Of a stretch of 42,979 nucleotides of DNA, positions 5,678 to 13,562 are shown in pieces; positions within the stretch are counted from its first letter, which is position 1; each line of letters starts with the position of its first letter. A program made the position numbers and the translations under genes. The stretch is taken from positions 1 through 42,979 of the IMG/VR virus record IMGVR_UViG_3300050015_000439, one strand, 5' to 3'. The stretch is from a virus. Under the pieces are notes generated by a model that ran no database searches, was not told the origin of the DNA, and saw only the letters and a list, made by a program, of their open reading frames with translations.

Positions 5678-5956
5678 TCCGCCACTGAACCGTTCGCGGT
5701 CAACCGATAATGCTTCGGCTCGCCGTTGAAAACACGCTCACTGTGATTAAAAACCGGGTGAGTTAAAAACGCCGTGAAGCTCCTTTTGCTTAACTTTCAC
5801 GGCTGCTGTGACGCACCACGCGCAAGTGGTAACGGCTTTGATTTGTTGTCTGTGTGCCTATCGCGTCCAAAAGCTCCGAGCGATTCCCATTTGGGCAGAG
5901 TTCAAAAGCGACAGTGAATCCGACTTGGGTTTGCTGTTGCAACCGGCTCAAACCCT
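5678..5956. other. Non-coding remainder between lysis and early genes
   Basis: No credible ORF on either strand. It contains an ACCG-TTCG-CGGT tetraloop hairpin near 5688-5700, a CCAC-GTGG hairpin near 5817, and a minus-strand terminator (separate entry). The segment may hold a second, minus-strand structured RNA ending at that terminator, or simply the 3' UTR of the lysis operon. Confidence 0.5.
5763..5803 (-). terminator. Rho-independent terminator of the late or lysis operon
   Basis: On the minus strand GCCGTGAAAG pairs with CTTCACGGC (5803-5794 with 5779-5771) and is followed by GTTTTTAA (5770-5763). It lies about 150 nt after the last lysis-region gene and separates the late operon from the early one. 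Confidence 0.65.
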
Positions 5957-6304
5957 TTAGGCATGGTTCAAAGACAATTTCCTAAACCACCAAGAAACAT
6001 TCCTCGCCCAATTATTTGAATCCAGCGGGCAATAAATCCGGCTCATAAACGGAATAAAATCATTCGTTCGACCACTTGCAATCCATCTGGCGTAGTTTTT
6101 TCTCACGGAATTTTCGCAGATTCGTTTTGCATCGGCAGCGTCTTTGTATTTCACCGAGCGGATTCCGTAAAGCCATTGTGCGTTTGTGCCGCCCTCGCTG
6201 ATGTAGATGGCTCTGGTGATTGTCTCGACTTGATTCGAGGAAAGAATTTGCGCGTGAACGGAGAAGGCTAGAATGCAAAGCGCAAGGATTGTGGCTTTGG
6301 TCAT
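5957..6304 (-). CDS. Secreted lysozyme-like endolysin candidate (115 aa)
   Basis: The N-terminus (MTKATILALCILAFSVHAQ) is a signal peptide or signal anchor. The rest follows a pattern I associate with small phage lysozyme-like proteins: an early Glu in ISEGG, then YGI, a DAxxICxxSVxxN segment, RW, a GRTNDFIPFMSRIY stretch and a closing NW-NV. E38 of SEGG is the natural catalytic candidate. A role in degrading host peptidoglycan at lysis fits its place next to small membrane proteins. It overlaps the preceding gene by 4 nt. Enzyme class is inferred from pattern and context only. Confidence 0.5.
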   Translation of the reverse strand: MTKATILALCILAFSVHAQILSSNQVETITRAIYISEGGTNAQWLYGIRSVKYKDAADAKRICENSVRKNYARWIASGRTNDFIPFMSRIYCPLDSNNWARNVSWWFRKLSLNHA

Positions 6305-6756
6305 GCCCCAACTTGATAAGACCTTTTGCCAAATTTGTCAACAGCCCAAAACAAAGTGTCTGCCATTTCCTGCGTGTCACCACAAACAAGAGCGCACTCG
6401 AAAATAAAAGCATCGCTGGCGGCTTTGGATCGGCCTTGTGATGAATCCCATTTAGTCCATGCGATGCCGTCCCAAACTTGAAGTGAGAATCGGTAGCAGC
6501 AATCGTGAAACCATCCTGCCGCCCAATCGTTACCACCAGGCGTCCGGCCAAACAATGCCGCGAAATTCGGAACGCTCAACCCGTCGCTCTGCGCTCCAAC
6601 TGGCATTTGATACAGCCGACCATCCTTTGCCAGATAAAAAACCGGCTTCGTGAGGATGAATAATTGACCGCCATTGGAAATAGTTGAGAAATCCTGCGTT
6701 GAAAATTCACCCAATTGAGTCAGGTGAAATCCGCAGATTGAGAATGTGTCGAGCAT
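6301..6756 (-). CDS. DUF1353-type phage protein
   Basis: 151 residues. The segment YQMPVGAQSDGLSVPNF followed by GWFHDCCYR matches the DUF1353 family, small phage proteins typically found beside lysis genes, with a T/SDGaSVP motif and a later HD pair. Biochemical function is unestablished; the conserved His-Asp suggests a metal or catalytic site. It overlaps the endolysin candidate downstream by an ATGA, so the two are probably co-translated. Confidence 0.7.
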   Translation of the reverse strand: MLDTFSICGFHLTQLGEFSTQDFSTISNGGQLFILTKPVFYLAKDGRLYQMPVGAQSDGLSVPNFAALFGRTPGGNDWAAGWFHDCCYRFSLQVWDGIAWTKWDSSQGRSKAASDAFIFECALVCGDTQEMADTLFWAVDKFGKRSYQVGA

Positions 6757-6860
6757 AATAAAAATGCGCCTTTGTTTCTATGGGCAAGAATTGTCTCCGT
6801 TCGCCCTTCCACGCTTCTCACGTAGCACCATCCGGCGCAATCCCCGCCCCAGCCGCGCAC
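6720..6860 (-). CDS. Possible small Cys-containing ORF (46 aa, GTG start)
   Basis: The gap between the outer-membrane-type gene and the DUF1353 gene contains one open minus frame with protein-like content (GWGGDCAGWCYVRSVEGR). It starts at GTG 6860 and overlaps the DUF1353 start by 37 nt. No Shine-Dalgarno site is visible. It may be a real small gene or the remnant of one; otherwise the 155-nt gap holds nothing else that I see. Confidence 0.25.
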   Translation of the reverse strand: MRGWGGDCAGWCYVRSVEGRTETILAHRNKGAFLLCSTHSQSADFT

Positions 6861-6911
6861 CGTCGCCCCATTAAAAACGGCGATGCGCTTCCGGCTGGTG
6901 CGAGAAATCGG

Positions 6912-7445
6912 TTAAAAAGTGATGCCAAATCCGGCTTCGATGGACGGATTCCGGCTGAACTGGCTTCCAGCGTAATATGGCAATGCCACGCGCAAAAAGC
7001 TGAACGTGTTGTCCGTCATTTTCTTTTTCAATGTCAGGTTCGGCTCGAATTTGAACGCCTTCAAATTGAAATCGTAACCCGCGCCAAGCCGCGCATCTAC
7101 CACGGTGTCGAAATCCTCGAAAATGGCGTATCCGATTTCTGGCGTGATTGAATTGACCGAGCTTCCAACTCCGTCGAACTCCAAGTCCGCCGACGCATTT
7201 ATCCGAATGGCGAAGTTGTATTGAACGTCCAGAGCGTCCGCCGCCGGTTCATTGATGACTTGCTTGTAGCCCGTGTCAATCTGCCAGCTTGAATTTGTCG
7301 TCCAGTTGAACGCCGGATTGAACGAAGTGAAGTAGGCTTCGGCGGACACGAAGATGCTGTTGGTCGAGTTCTGCGCCTGCGTTGTTATCGTCGCCAGCCC
7401 GAAAGCCGCGACGCCGATGAGTATTTTCAGTGTTTTATTTTTCAT
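6912..7445 (-). CDS. Exported beta-barrel-like outer membrane protein (177 aa)
   Basis: The start is placed at ATG 7445 because it begins a typical signal peptide (basic MKNKTLK, hydrophobic core, TQAQ cleavage end). The longer frame upstream lies over another small gene. The mature part alternates polar and aromatic residues in short strands, repeats G-Y/F patterns and ends in a strand closing with FGITF, typical of outer membrane beta-barrels with a C-terminal Phe. A phage-encoded outer membrane protein could block receptors (superinfection exclusion) or assist lysis. No specific family is recognised. Confidence 0.55.
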   Translation of the reverse strand: MKNKTLKILIGVAAFGLATITTQAQNSTNSIFVSAEAYFTSFNPAFNWTTNSSWQIDTGYKQVINEPAADALDVQYNFAIRINASADLEFDGVGSSVNSITPEIGYAIFEDFDTVVDARLGAGYDFNLKAFKFEPNLTLKKKMTDNTFSFLRVALPYYAGSQFSRNPSIEAGFGITF

Positions 7446-7476
7446 GGGTTTGATTGGTGGTTTGGTTTGTTTGTCG

Positions 7477-7584
7477 TCAAAAACTTTTGTAAAGCAGCCA
7501 CAGGCACGCGCCAATGATGCCGAGAGTCACAAGACCCATCAGCCCGGTGGACATCAGCCGCAAAATTTGAGTTGAAGTTTTCAC
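7477..7584 (-). CDS. Small one-span membrane protein of the lysis region (35 aa)
   Basis: A GTG start at 7584 gives a short basic leader and then one transmembrane helix (about residues 12-32, LMGLVTLGIIGACLWLLY), ending KSF. It sits between the outer-membrane-type gene and a two-span membrane gene. Tiny membrane proteins at this position can be holin or lysis accessory proteins. The size prevents a firm name. Confidence 0.45.
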   Translation of the reverse strand: MKTSTQILRLMSTGLMGLVTLGIIGACLWLLYKSF

Positions 7585-7590
7585 GCGTTT

Positions 7591-7869
7591 TTAATTGTCA
7601 GGTTTCGGCAAACCCTGCGAAAGGAAGATTGCCATTTTTCCGACTGCGCCGCCAACGAAAATAATCAGCATCATGTGCCAGCCAACGGCGGGAATATCGG
7701 CAACTCCCGCGCCGTGAGCAATGGCAAGCCCACCGCTTGATGTCACTGAAGTTGCTCCGCCAATAATCCCTGCATTGAGCAAATTGTAGCCCCACTTTTC
7801 CATAATGGATAACTGCCGCTGTGCGGCTGGCGCTATGGCTTTTTGAATAAAGGTTGTTTCGTCTGGCAT
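7591..7869 (-). CDS. Two-span holin-like membrane protein (92 aa)
   Basis: A hydrophilic N-terminus is followed by two hydrophobic segments (about residues 30-50 and 62-84, the second starting at VGWHMMLIIF) and a short tail ending LSQGLPKPDN. Two membrane spans, small size and its place beside an endolysin candidate and other small membrane genes fit a class II-like holin, which forms the inner-membrane lesion at lysis. The Ser/Thr/Gly-rich first segment and the final SQGLP resemble small uncharacterised phage membrane proteins. No catalytic feature. Confidence 0.5.
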   Translation of the reverse strand: MPDETTFIQKAIAPAAQRQLSIMEKWGYNLLNAGIIGGATSVTSSGGLAIAHGAGVADIPAVGWHMMLIIFVGGAVGKMAIFLSQGLPKPDN

Positions 7870-7873
7870 AAAA

Positions 7874-7957
7874 TCATTTCTCGTTGCGCTCCCATTGCGC
7901 CGCCAGACAGATTAAAAATCCGACGGCGAACACGGCGAGATATACAAAGGCAATCAT
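7874..7957 (-). CDS. Small one-span membrane peptide (27 aa)
   Basis: The frame MIAFVYLAVFAVGFLICLAA continues with QWERNEK and stops. One transmembrane helix with a charged C-terminal end. It fills the gap between two lysis-region membrane genes, 4 nt from the gene upstream and 4 nt from the one downstream. A spanin-type or holin-accessory role is possible but not shown. Confidence 0.45.
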   Translation of the reverse strand: MIAFVYLAVFAVGFLICLAAQWERNEK

Positions 7958-7961
7958 TTTA

Positions 7962-8336
7962 TTATTTTTCCTTGAGTTGAAATTCAATTATGGCAATGCG
8001 CTTGTCCATGTCGTCCTGTTCTTTTAACCGGCTGTATTTTTCCTCATTAAACTTTTCATCCTGCGTCACCACGGCCTGCGCCAGTGTTGCGGAGGATTGC
8101 GATGTCCGTTCAACATCCAGGTTGATAGGATGAATGGCCGCGCCCCAGACGAAACCAAACAGCGCTCCGACGACCACCAGCCCGGCAAAGATGGTCTGCC
8201 AGTCCGTCTTGTAGGACTTGTTGAGGGAGTCCTGAATCTGGTTCAACAATTTCCAGATGCCAGAAAGCTCGGTCGAGATGTTTTTTACCTGCGTCTCAAC
8301 CGTTGCAAGTCTTTCTTTTTCGATGGTCGTATCCAT
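7962..8336 (-). CDS. Coiled-coil membrane protein of the lysis region (124 aa)
   Basis: The start is placed at ATG 8336, preceded by the recurrent TGAATTT context; TTG and GTG codons upstream are possible alternatives. An N-terminal coiled coil (about 1-45), one membrane segment (about 50-70, FAGLVVVGALFGFVWG) and a second charged coiled coil follow. This coil-TM-coil form resembles XhlA-type or spanin-like lysis proteins. Function inferred from topology and position. Confidence 0.5.
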   Translation of the reverse strand: MDTTIEKERLATVETQVKNISTELSGIWKLLNQIQDSLNKSYKTDWQTIFAGLVVVGALFGFVWGAAIHPINLDVERTSQSSATLAQAVVTQDEKFNEEKYSRLKEQDDMDKRIAIIEFQLKEK

Positions 8337-8398
8337 AAATTCATTCACCAAAGACCGTGGTTAAAGTCGTGGGCGCAGCCGGAGCAAAACAGCGCGCT

Positions 8399-8785
8399 TT
8401 ACTTCACAAGTTTCAACTGGAAAAAGTCTGACTTGTTTGTCATCGAACCGATCTGCCCATACAGCACAACCAGCGTGGCCATGGCCGACGGTGGATTCGG
8501 CTTCTTGAGCAATATCACATTGCTGAAATCGGAAATGCCGCCCAGCGTGTTCTCGCAATTTGCGGCAAAGGAATAAGTCACGCCCGGGACAATGCCGCTC
8601 ACGTCCAACTGCAAATTTGTCCCCACCGGGATCACAAAAAGATTTGTGGAAGGCCAGCCGTTCGTTGACCAACACACGTTGTAATTCGTCACGTCCGAGT
8701 CCGGCGACGGCGACCATGCCACGGATGCCGACTGCGCCACGGCAGCTTGAGCCAGCAGGCAGCAGCAAAAGATAATGGTTTTCAT
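8399..8785 (-). CDS. Exported fibronectin type III domain protein (128 aa)
   Basis: The start at 8785 overlaps the stop of the SGNH tail gene (TGATG). A signal peptide (MKTIIFCCCLLAQAAVAQS) is followed by one fibronectin III-like domain: VAWSPSPDSDVTNYNV, then GTNLQLDVSGIVPGVTYSFAA, the usual W, Y-V and L-P-G-T-Y landmarks. FN3 domains on phage proteins often bind carbohydrates or cell surfaces. Translational coupling to the tail protein suggests a virion-surface or periplasmic partner of it. A signal peptide on a virion protein is unusual and may mean it acts in the host envelope. Confidence 0.65.
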   Translation of the reverse strand: MKTIIFCCCLLAQAAVAQSASVAWSPSPDSDVTNYNVCWSTNGWPSTNLFVIPVGTNLQLDVSGIVPGVTYSFAANCENTLGGISDFSNVILLKKPNPPSAMATLVVLYGQIGSMTNKSDFFQLKLVK

Positions 8786-10884
8786 CAATAGTTTGTGGCC
8801 GTGAACCACACGCGAAAGTTGACGTTGCTAACTGCAATGTTGTAATAGCCCACAATGGTGTTCGTGAACACGGTGTTTGTCGTGATGACGAGGTTGCCGA
8901 AATTAACTTGGGCAACCGGCAGTCCAGTCGCATTGGCAAGGCTGATTGACGGCGCGTTCGTCCAGCCGTTTTTACCGCTCGCATCAAGGGTCTGCGGCAC
9001 TTGATGTGCCGCGCTGACGCCGTTCGTAACGACTGCACTGTTCGTGAACTGCACGTCACCGGAGAGCCGCGCATCCGCCACTGTTCCGCTTGTAAGGTTG
9101 CTTGCGTTGGCGGCGTAGGTTATCGTGGCAATGTTGGTTGAAGCAGGCAGTAACCCGTATTGGTCATTGAAATTAGTGAAGTAGGCTGTTCCTCCTCGAT
9201 AGCCAGATGCTCCTATGTCTTTTCCGTTGACATAGATTATGCCACTGGCAGTCATGGTGTTTATGGTAATGTTTCCATCACCTGCAATGGTAATGATGCC
9301 ATTTGTTCCGATGAAGTATGTTTTGGAATATACACCATTTAATAAATTTGCCCCGGCCCCACCCAGATTTAATCCGCTTGCATAGACAGTTCCACCAGTT
9401 CCTGACTGAATTTGCACATTTCCATCCCCCGAGATGTTAAATCCATGTGTGGAGTTGCCCATTTGAATCTGACTGTTTGCCGACATTTGCAGTGGGCCGG
9501 TCATATATATTCCTCCAAGGGCTGACCCGCTTGCACCGAGACTAATACCGTGCATATAAATTTGCGGTTCACCTGAAATGATTTGAAGCGAACCGTCAAA
9601 CGACTGCTGCAAATAAGTGTTCGCTCCAAAATAAAGTGGAGCGGTTCCCATGTTGACATTATTTGATATGTTCAAACTGTAAGCCGACAATGGTATGCCG
9701 ACACCCAATGCCGGAGGTGCAGATAAAACATCTCTCAACCTTGCTTCGGTTACAACATTTGAAGGCGATGCCATCGTCATTTGATTCACGTAATCCGCAA
9801 CCAGCGAATAGCCGATGGTGTTAAAATGTATCACGTCGTAACGCAACGAGGCAGGGGCAAACCCTTGATACACTGCATTTGAATCCACTAAAGATGTCGG
9901 GTCAGGGTGGCCTTGAATCCAGCTTCGCACGTCAATGACGTGGTTCGTGAAGGTTGTTTTCAGCCAAGCGTTGCAAGTCAGTAATGCCGTCTCGGTTGGT
10001 GGCGTCTGGTTGGTATTGTTAATCAGTGTGAGAAACCAGTAATTCGTGTTACCGACGCTTTGCAAATCTAACGCCATCGTCAAAAGATTGGTTTCGACGG
10101 CAGCCGCACCGTTGCCAACGTCGTTATTTCCAGACCATATAAAAGTAGGTTGCGACCAGAGGTTTGTATGGAAGGTGCTTGTAAAGTTGGTCAAAATGGT
10201 GTATGAACCCGCCCCACCAATTCCAAAATTCAAGTTTTGCACGCCAGAATAAAGGGTCAAGAAAAGTGGATAGCTGTCTCCAAGGCCATCTTCGTCTCCC
10301 GCTGTGAGGGAATCCCCCCAAAACACATTGGTTTTAGTATATGCTTGCCAATAAACACGGTTGGTTGAAGCATAACCATTGGTCGCCGTCGTCGCCGTCG
10401 CCGCGTTGCCATTGAACGTGCCGGTGAACTGGTTTGCCGGGTTCGGCGCCGTGTAGGCATGGCCTGTGGAATTGTCAATGTTGTCCGCTATCACATTCGT
10501 CGCGCTTGCGGATGGAGCGTTCGTTCCGATGCCAACCGTTGCGGCATTTGTGACTAAAAAACCGGCAGGCAGGTTTGTGTTGTAAAATGAGTAAGTGGCC
10601 CCATTCGTCGCGCTTGCGGATGGAGCGTTCGTTCCGATGCCAACCGTTGCGGCATTTGTGACTAAAAAACCGGCAGGCAGGTTTGTGTTGTAAAATGAGT
10701 AAGTGGCCCCACCACTCCCACCATTTTTAACAGAAATGATCGGAACTGCGACATAGGGGATTCCGTTTGTGACCCCTGAAATTAAGAATGAATTGGTGTC
10801 GAAATTATTGTAGGACGGCGATGCTGCTTTAATGCAAATCGCAAAAAATACCGTTAAGAACAGTAAAATAAGGCTTTTCATCAT
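8785..10884 (-). CDS. Tail/host-interaction protein with SGNH hydrolase domain
   Basis: 699 residues. A hydrophobic N-terminus (residues 3-20) looks like a signal peptide. Then come a 36-residue segment present twice in identical form (about 59-130), an SGNH/GDSL-type esterase domain (about 185-375) and a long Gly/Ser/Asn/Thr-rich beta-repeat region. The SGNH blocks are visible: GDSL (190-193, nucleophile S192), the block II Gly in GIGGAGS, GNND (252-255) and DVIH (350-353). The domain probably removes acetyl or other esters from host surface glycans during adsorption. A chaperone domain is not seen at the C-terminus. Confidence 0.75.
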   Translation of the reverse strand: MMKSLILLFLTVFFAICIKAASPSYNNFDTNSFLISGVTNGIPYVAVPIISVKNGGSGGATYSFYNTNLPAGFLVTNAATVGIGTNAPSASATNGATYSFYNTNLPAGFLVTNAATVGIGTNAPSASATNVIADNIDNSTGHAYTAPNPANQFTGTFNGNAATATTATNGYASTNRVYWQAYTKTNVFWGDSLTAGDEDGLGDSYPLFLTLYSGVQNLNFGIGGAGSYTILTNFTSTFHTNLWSQPTFIWSGNNDVGNGAAAVETNLLTMALDLQSVGNTNYWFLTLINNTNQTPPTETALLTCNAWLKTTFTNHVIDVRSWIQGHPDPTSLVDSNAVYQGFAPASLRYDVIHFNTIGYSLVADYVNQMTMASPSNVVTEARLRDVLSAPPALGVGIPLSAYSLNISNNVNMGTAPLYFGANTYLQQSFDGSLQIISGEPQIYMHGISLGASGSALGGIYMTGPLQMSANSQIQMGNSTHGFNISGDGNVQIQSGTGGTVYASGLNLGGAGANLLNGVYSKTYFIGTNGIITIAGDGNITINTMTASGIIYVNGKDIGASGYRGGTAYFTNFNDQYGLLPASTNIATITYAANASNLTSGTVADARLSGDVQFTNSAVVTNGVSAAHQVPQTLDASGKNGWTNAPSISLANATGLPVAQVNFGNLVITTNTVFTNTIVGYYNIAVSNVNFRVWFTATNY
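10495..10710. repeat. Perfect 108-bp tandem duplication
   Basis: Bases 10495-10602 and 10603-10710 are identical as far as I can read. 108 bp equals 36 codons, so the frame of the tail protein is kept and residues from GATYSFYNTN to APSASATN occur twice. The absence of any synonymous difference indicates a recent event or ongoing copy-number change. Confidence 0.9.
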
Positions 10885-10893
10885 TTTTAGTTT

Positions 10894-11226
10894 TCACTGG
10901 TTCAGGAGATATACCACAGCCCCCATCTGGTCGCCTTCAGGAAAACCCCCAACGGAAGTGAAGCATTTTGAATCCGCCCGCAATTGTTCCGGTGTCAGGT
11001 TCGTTCCTGCGATGGAGTTCAAAAGAAAAATCGCACAGCCAAGCTGATCGCCAGACGGGATGCTTTTAATGAAGCATTTGGCGTTTGCCTGCAATTGCTC
11101 CGGTGTGAGATTTAGCCCAGACATATAATTCCAAAGGTAGATGGCGCAACCAAGCCGTTCGCCGGTCGGTATGCTCCTGATGTAACATTTTGCCGCCAGC
11201 GCAATTTGATTTGGAGTGTATGCCAT
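10894..11226 (-). CDS. Protein of three tandem Cys-containing repeats (110 aa)
   Basis: Three repeats of about 36 residues make up the whole protein. Each has LTPEQLxAxAKCF-SIPxGxxLGCAIxLLN or a close form, so each helical unit carries one or two Cys. The pattern is of a small all-helical repeat protein. I have seen comparable Cys/Ile-Pro repeats only as unnamed phage structural-region proteins. It lies between the tail protein and another Cys-containing small protein. An AAGGGGG motif about 12 nt upstream may be its ribosome binding site. Confidence 0.6.
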   Translation of the reverse strand: MAYTPNQIALAAKCYIRSIPTGERLGCAIYLWNYMSGLNLTPEQLQANAKCFIKSIPSGDQLGCAIFLLNSIAGTNLTPEQLRADSKCFTSVGGFPEGDQMGAVVYLLNQ

Positions 11227-11244
11227 AGCATCACAACCCCCTTA

Positions 11245-11679
11245 TCACTCGCCGCCTTCCGCCACGTTATAGAATCCAACGGCGCAGCGCAAAAATGAAA
11301 GCAGATTTTTTTTGTCATTCTCGCCGATGGCGAGATAGCAGGCCGAATTCTTTTTCAAAGAATTTATGTCTCTGGAAAAAACAGCATTGTTTCTAAGCGA
11401 ATCCTCCACCGTAAAATATGTGGATATGGCTTCCCTTTGATTTGCCGAAAGCAGCCTCCATTTACCGGCTGCGGTGAAAAGTCCGGCGATGCTGAGGCTA
11501 TAATCTATTGTCGGCAAAGGGAAACCCTCTAAATTCCTAAGAGCCTGCAATTCTTGAACACGGGCAAAAATTTCAATCGCCCTGCGCTGTTCAACGCCGA
11601 TGTTCGGGTCTAAAAAGCAATTTGACGCGATTAAAAAAGAGTTTGGATCGCAGAGGTAGTATTGTAAAATATCTGGCAT
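11245..11679 (-). CDS. Hypothetical structural-region protein (144 aa)
   Basis: The start is set at ATG 11679, after the 105-aa gene; the longer upstream frame is antisense noise over that gene. Mainly helical, with four Cys in hydrophobic contexts (YYLCDPN, SNCFLD, SACYLAIG, LRCAVG). The SACYLAIGENDK segment resembles the repeats of the next gene. Function unknown; position suggests a virion-associated or tail-assembly role. Confidence 0.55.
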   Translation of the reverse strand: MPDILQYYLCDPNSFLIASNCFLDPNIGVEQRRAIEIFARVQELQALRNLEGFPLPTIDYSLSIAGLFTAAGKWRLLSANQREAISTYFTVEDSLRNNAVFSRDINSLKKNSACYLAIGENDKKNLLSFLRCAVGFYNVAEGGE

Positions 11680-11683
11680 AAAA

Positions 11684-12001
11684 TTAACTTGGTTCACCCA
11701 TCGGCGATTCCGCCGCTTCGGGTGCTGGCGTTGCCGCCGGTTGTTCGGGTGCTGTCTCGTCAACGATGACAAATTCCGCTTCACGGCTGTCAGGGTCAAC
11801 GTCCTTGATTTCGATGGTGAATTTCTGACCGACTTGCGGAGTCTGGCCGCCGAATACATCCACGGCTGCAAAGCCGCTTGTTTTTTCATCCGATGACGCC
11901 GCAGCTTCCGCCGGTTTTTCCATCGGATTTTCGTCCGGGGAAGAGCGCGCCGCCCGCGCCCGCATATCCGGGCTTTTGTATCGCGTATCGAAAGTTTCCA
12001 T
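11684..12001 (-). CDS. Acidic low-complexity structural-region protein (105 aa)
   Basis: A disordered, Ala/Glu/Pro/Ser-rich protein with one ordered strand-rich segment in the middle (KFTIEIKDVDPDSREAEFVIV). It directly follows the capsid-protein gene in the transcription direction. Decoration or head-stabilising proteins often sit there, but sequence alone does not show it. Confidence 0.5.
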   Translation of the reverse strand: METFDTRYKSPDMRARAARSSPDENPMEKPAEAAASSDEKTSGFAAVDVFGGQTPQVGQKFTIEIKDVDPDSREAEFVIVDETAPEQPAATPAPEAAESPMGEPS

Positions 12002-12071
12002 AATTCAATTTCAGTCCGAGCGGCGGCTGGCAACCACCCCGCAGTTAAGTCACCAGCCGCCCCCGAATTGT

Positions 12072-13400
12072 TTAGCTGCTCAACGCCGTGCAGACCGGGT
12101 TTCCACTGGCGTAGTTTTGCGTCACATACGATGGCGCAACCGAGCAAGGCGGGCTGTCCGTCACCGCGCCGGGATCGCGCAGGTGTAAGATGCACTCTTT
12201 CCAGATCGGATATTCGTAGCGATACCCGGTTTCAAAGTCAGACCAGAAAAGACCTTGATTGCGCCGCTTGTTGTCAATGACGCAGGTTGTCCCCGTAACC
12301 GGATCGGTAACGACGAAAGAATCGCTTTCAGGCCCCGTGAATTTCCATTTGCCGCCCAAGTCGCGGGTGAGGAACGGCATTTCTGGGTTCACTGGCGTAA
12401 GCGACGGAACTGCGCGCCGCATGGCCTCTGGATGCCAGATGCAAGAATACTGAATCGGGGCAAGCTGCCATTGCGAAGACGGAATAGGCTTGCTGCCAAT
12501 CGTGGTCGGCACGTTGACATAAGGCCAGACGCGCTTCAAAGTCCCCTTGCCGTCATTCAACGGATAGAAACGCGCAGGAAATAAATCGTAGCTGATGCCG
12601 AAGTTGCCGATGCCCTTGCTCATGCCGTATTTGAACAACTCGCCGCCACGGACAAAATCCGTGAATTTGAAATTGCTCACGAGAGCCGGATTCTGCTCGA
12701 CAAGCTGGCTTGCCGAAATCGGGTCGGTGATGAGCTTCATAATTCCAGCAGGGACGTATTTCGACTTGAAGTAGCCGCCGGACTGCAACTGCTCATAAAA
12801 CCGCTGCAAATACTGGATGGTCAACATCGAGGTAGGCAGCAATGAATCGCTGCCAAGCACAATGGTCGTCAGATTGCCGGTGAACATCGAAGGCGACAAA
12901 CTGACAGCCGCCATTGCCGAGCCGCAGATTTGAACTTGGTCGGCCAGCATGAGCGAGTTGACGCGGTTGTAATCAGACCAGACCCATTTCGTCACATTCT
13001 TGATGCCCTTGACAATTTCCGCCAATTGCGCTTTCGCCTTGGCGCGGGTGTTGATCTGGTCGAAGCACAAGATGTTCGTGCTGTAAGAAGTCCGCACGCG
13101 GCCATAATTCTTGATTTCCGCGCCCCAGCCAACGGTGATGCTGGCGGGTGTGCAGGCGTTGTTGACGCACTGCGAGTCCTGCGTGTCGAAACTCTGCCAC
13201 GACTGGCTCAAGTCAGGAAATTGAACGTGAGTCTGCTCGTAGGTATGGCTTGTGCCAGTGAAGGAATCCCACGGCATTGTCGCCACATGGCCTATCCATG
13301 CGTCGTCGGTGGGAAACCAGTCCTTGAGCAAATCCTTGTCGAAATGGGGAGCCTCATCGAAGAGGAAATCGAAATATGACGAACAACTCCAAGCTGCCAT
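12072..13400 (-). CDS. Probable major capsid protein (442 aa)
   Basis: The start is placed at ATG 13400 (MAAWSCSSYF); the frame is open 22 codons further but that part overlies a 5' hairpin. The protein has an extended N-terminal arm, a long central helix-rich part (about 125-190) and strand-rich C-terminal domains, with size and Trp/Tyr/Pro content usual for a phage capsid protein. It is first in its operon, has a structured leader, and the scaffold-like gene is the nearest structural gene upstream. I do not see a decisive motif. A tail or other abundant structural protein remains possible. Confidence 0.55.
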   Translation of the reverse strand: MAAWSCSSYFDFLFDEAPHFDKDLLKDWFPTDDAWIGHVATMPWDSFTGTSHTYEQTHVQFPDLSQSWQSFDTQDSQCVNNACTPASITVGWGAEIKNYGRVRTSYSTNILCFDQINTRAKAKAQLAEIVKGIKNVTKWVWSDYNRVNSLMLADQVQICGSAMAAVSLSPSMFTGNLTTIVLGSDSLLPTSMLTIQYLQRFYEQLQSGGYFKSKYVPAGIMKLITDPISASQLVEQNPALVSNFKFTDFVRGGELFKYGMSKGIGNFGISYDLFPARFYPLNDGKGTLKRVWPYVNVPTTIGSKPIPSSQWQLAPIQYSCIWHPEAMRRAVPSLTPVNPEMPFLTRDLGGKWKFTGPESDSFVVTDPVTGTTCVIDNKRRNQGLFWSDFETGYRYEYPIWKECILHLRDPGAVTDSPPCSVAPSYVTQNYASGNPVCTALSS

Positions 13401-13418
13401 AAAAATTGTCTTTCTGTC

Positions 13419-13433
13419 GGCGCATTTTGCGCC
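13419..13433 (-). promoter_or_regulatory. Hairpin in the capsid mRNA leader
   Basis: Perfect inverted repeat GGCGCA-TTT-TGCGCC (plus-strand reading) about 20 nt before the capsid start. A stable 5' hairpin can protect an abundant late mRNA or be a processing site. No U-tract follows, so it is not a terminator. Confidence 0.5.
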
Positions 13434-13562
13434 TGTTTGTTTCAACGCGGGGTATTCGTTAAACAAGACCGATTTTTATGCCGCCGTCCGTCGCGGATTT
13501 CCTGCCTGACGCTGGCCGGAAGCTGCTTACGTCAATGACACGGATAACCGATGAAAAAGATT

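Noticed and set aside
8361-9074. 237-codon minus ORF overlapping the SGNH and FN3 genes
   Set aside because: Out of frame with two better genes that show a signal peptide and domain motifs; composition is Arg/Cys/Ser-rich noise.
11677-12195. N-terminal extension of the 144-aa gene to 12195
   Set aside because: The extra part is Arg-rich and overlies the 105-aa gene and the 3' end of the capsid gene; ATG 11679 is a better start.
13401-13466. Start of the capsid gene at ATG 13466
   Set aside because: The extra 22 codons cover the GGCGCA/TGCGCC hairpin and look like untranslated leader; ATG 13400 gives a more normal N-terminus.
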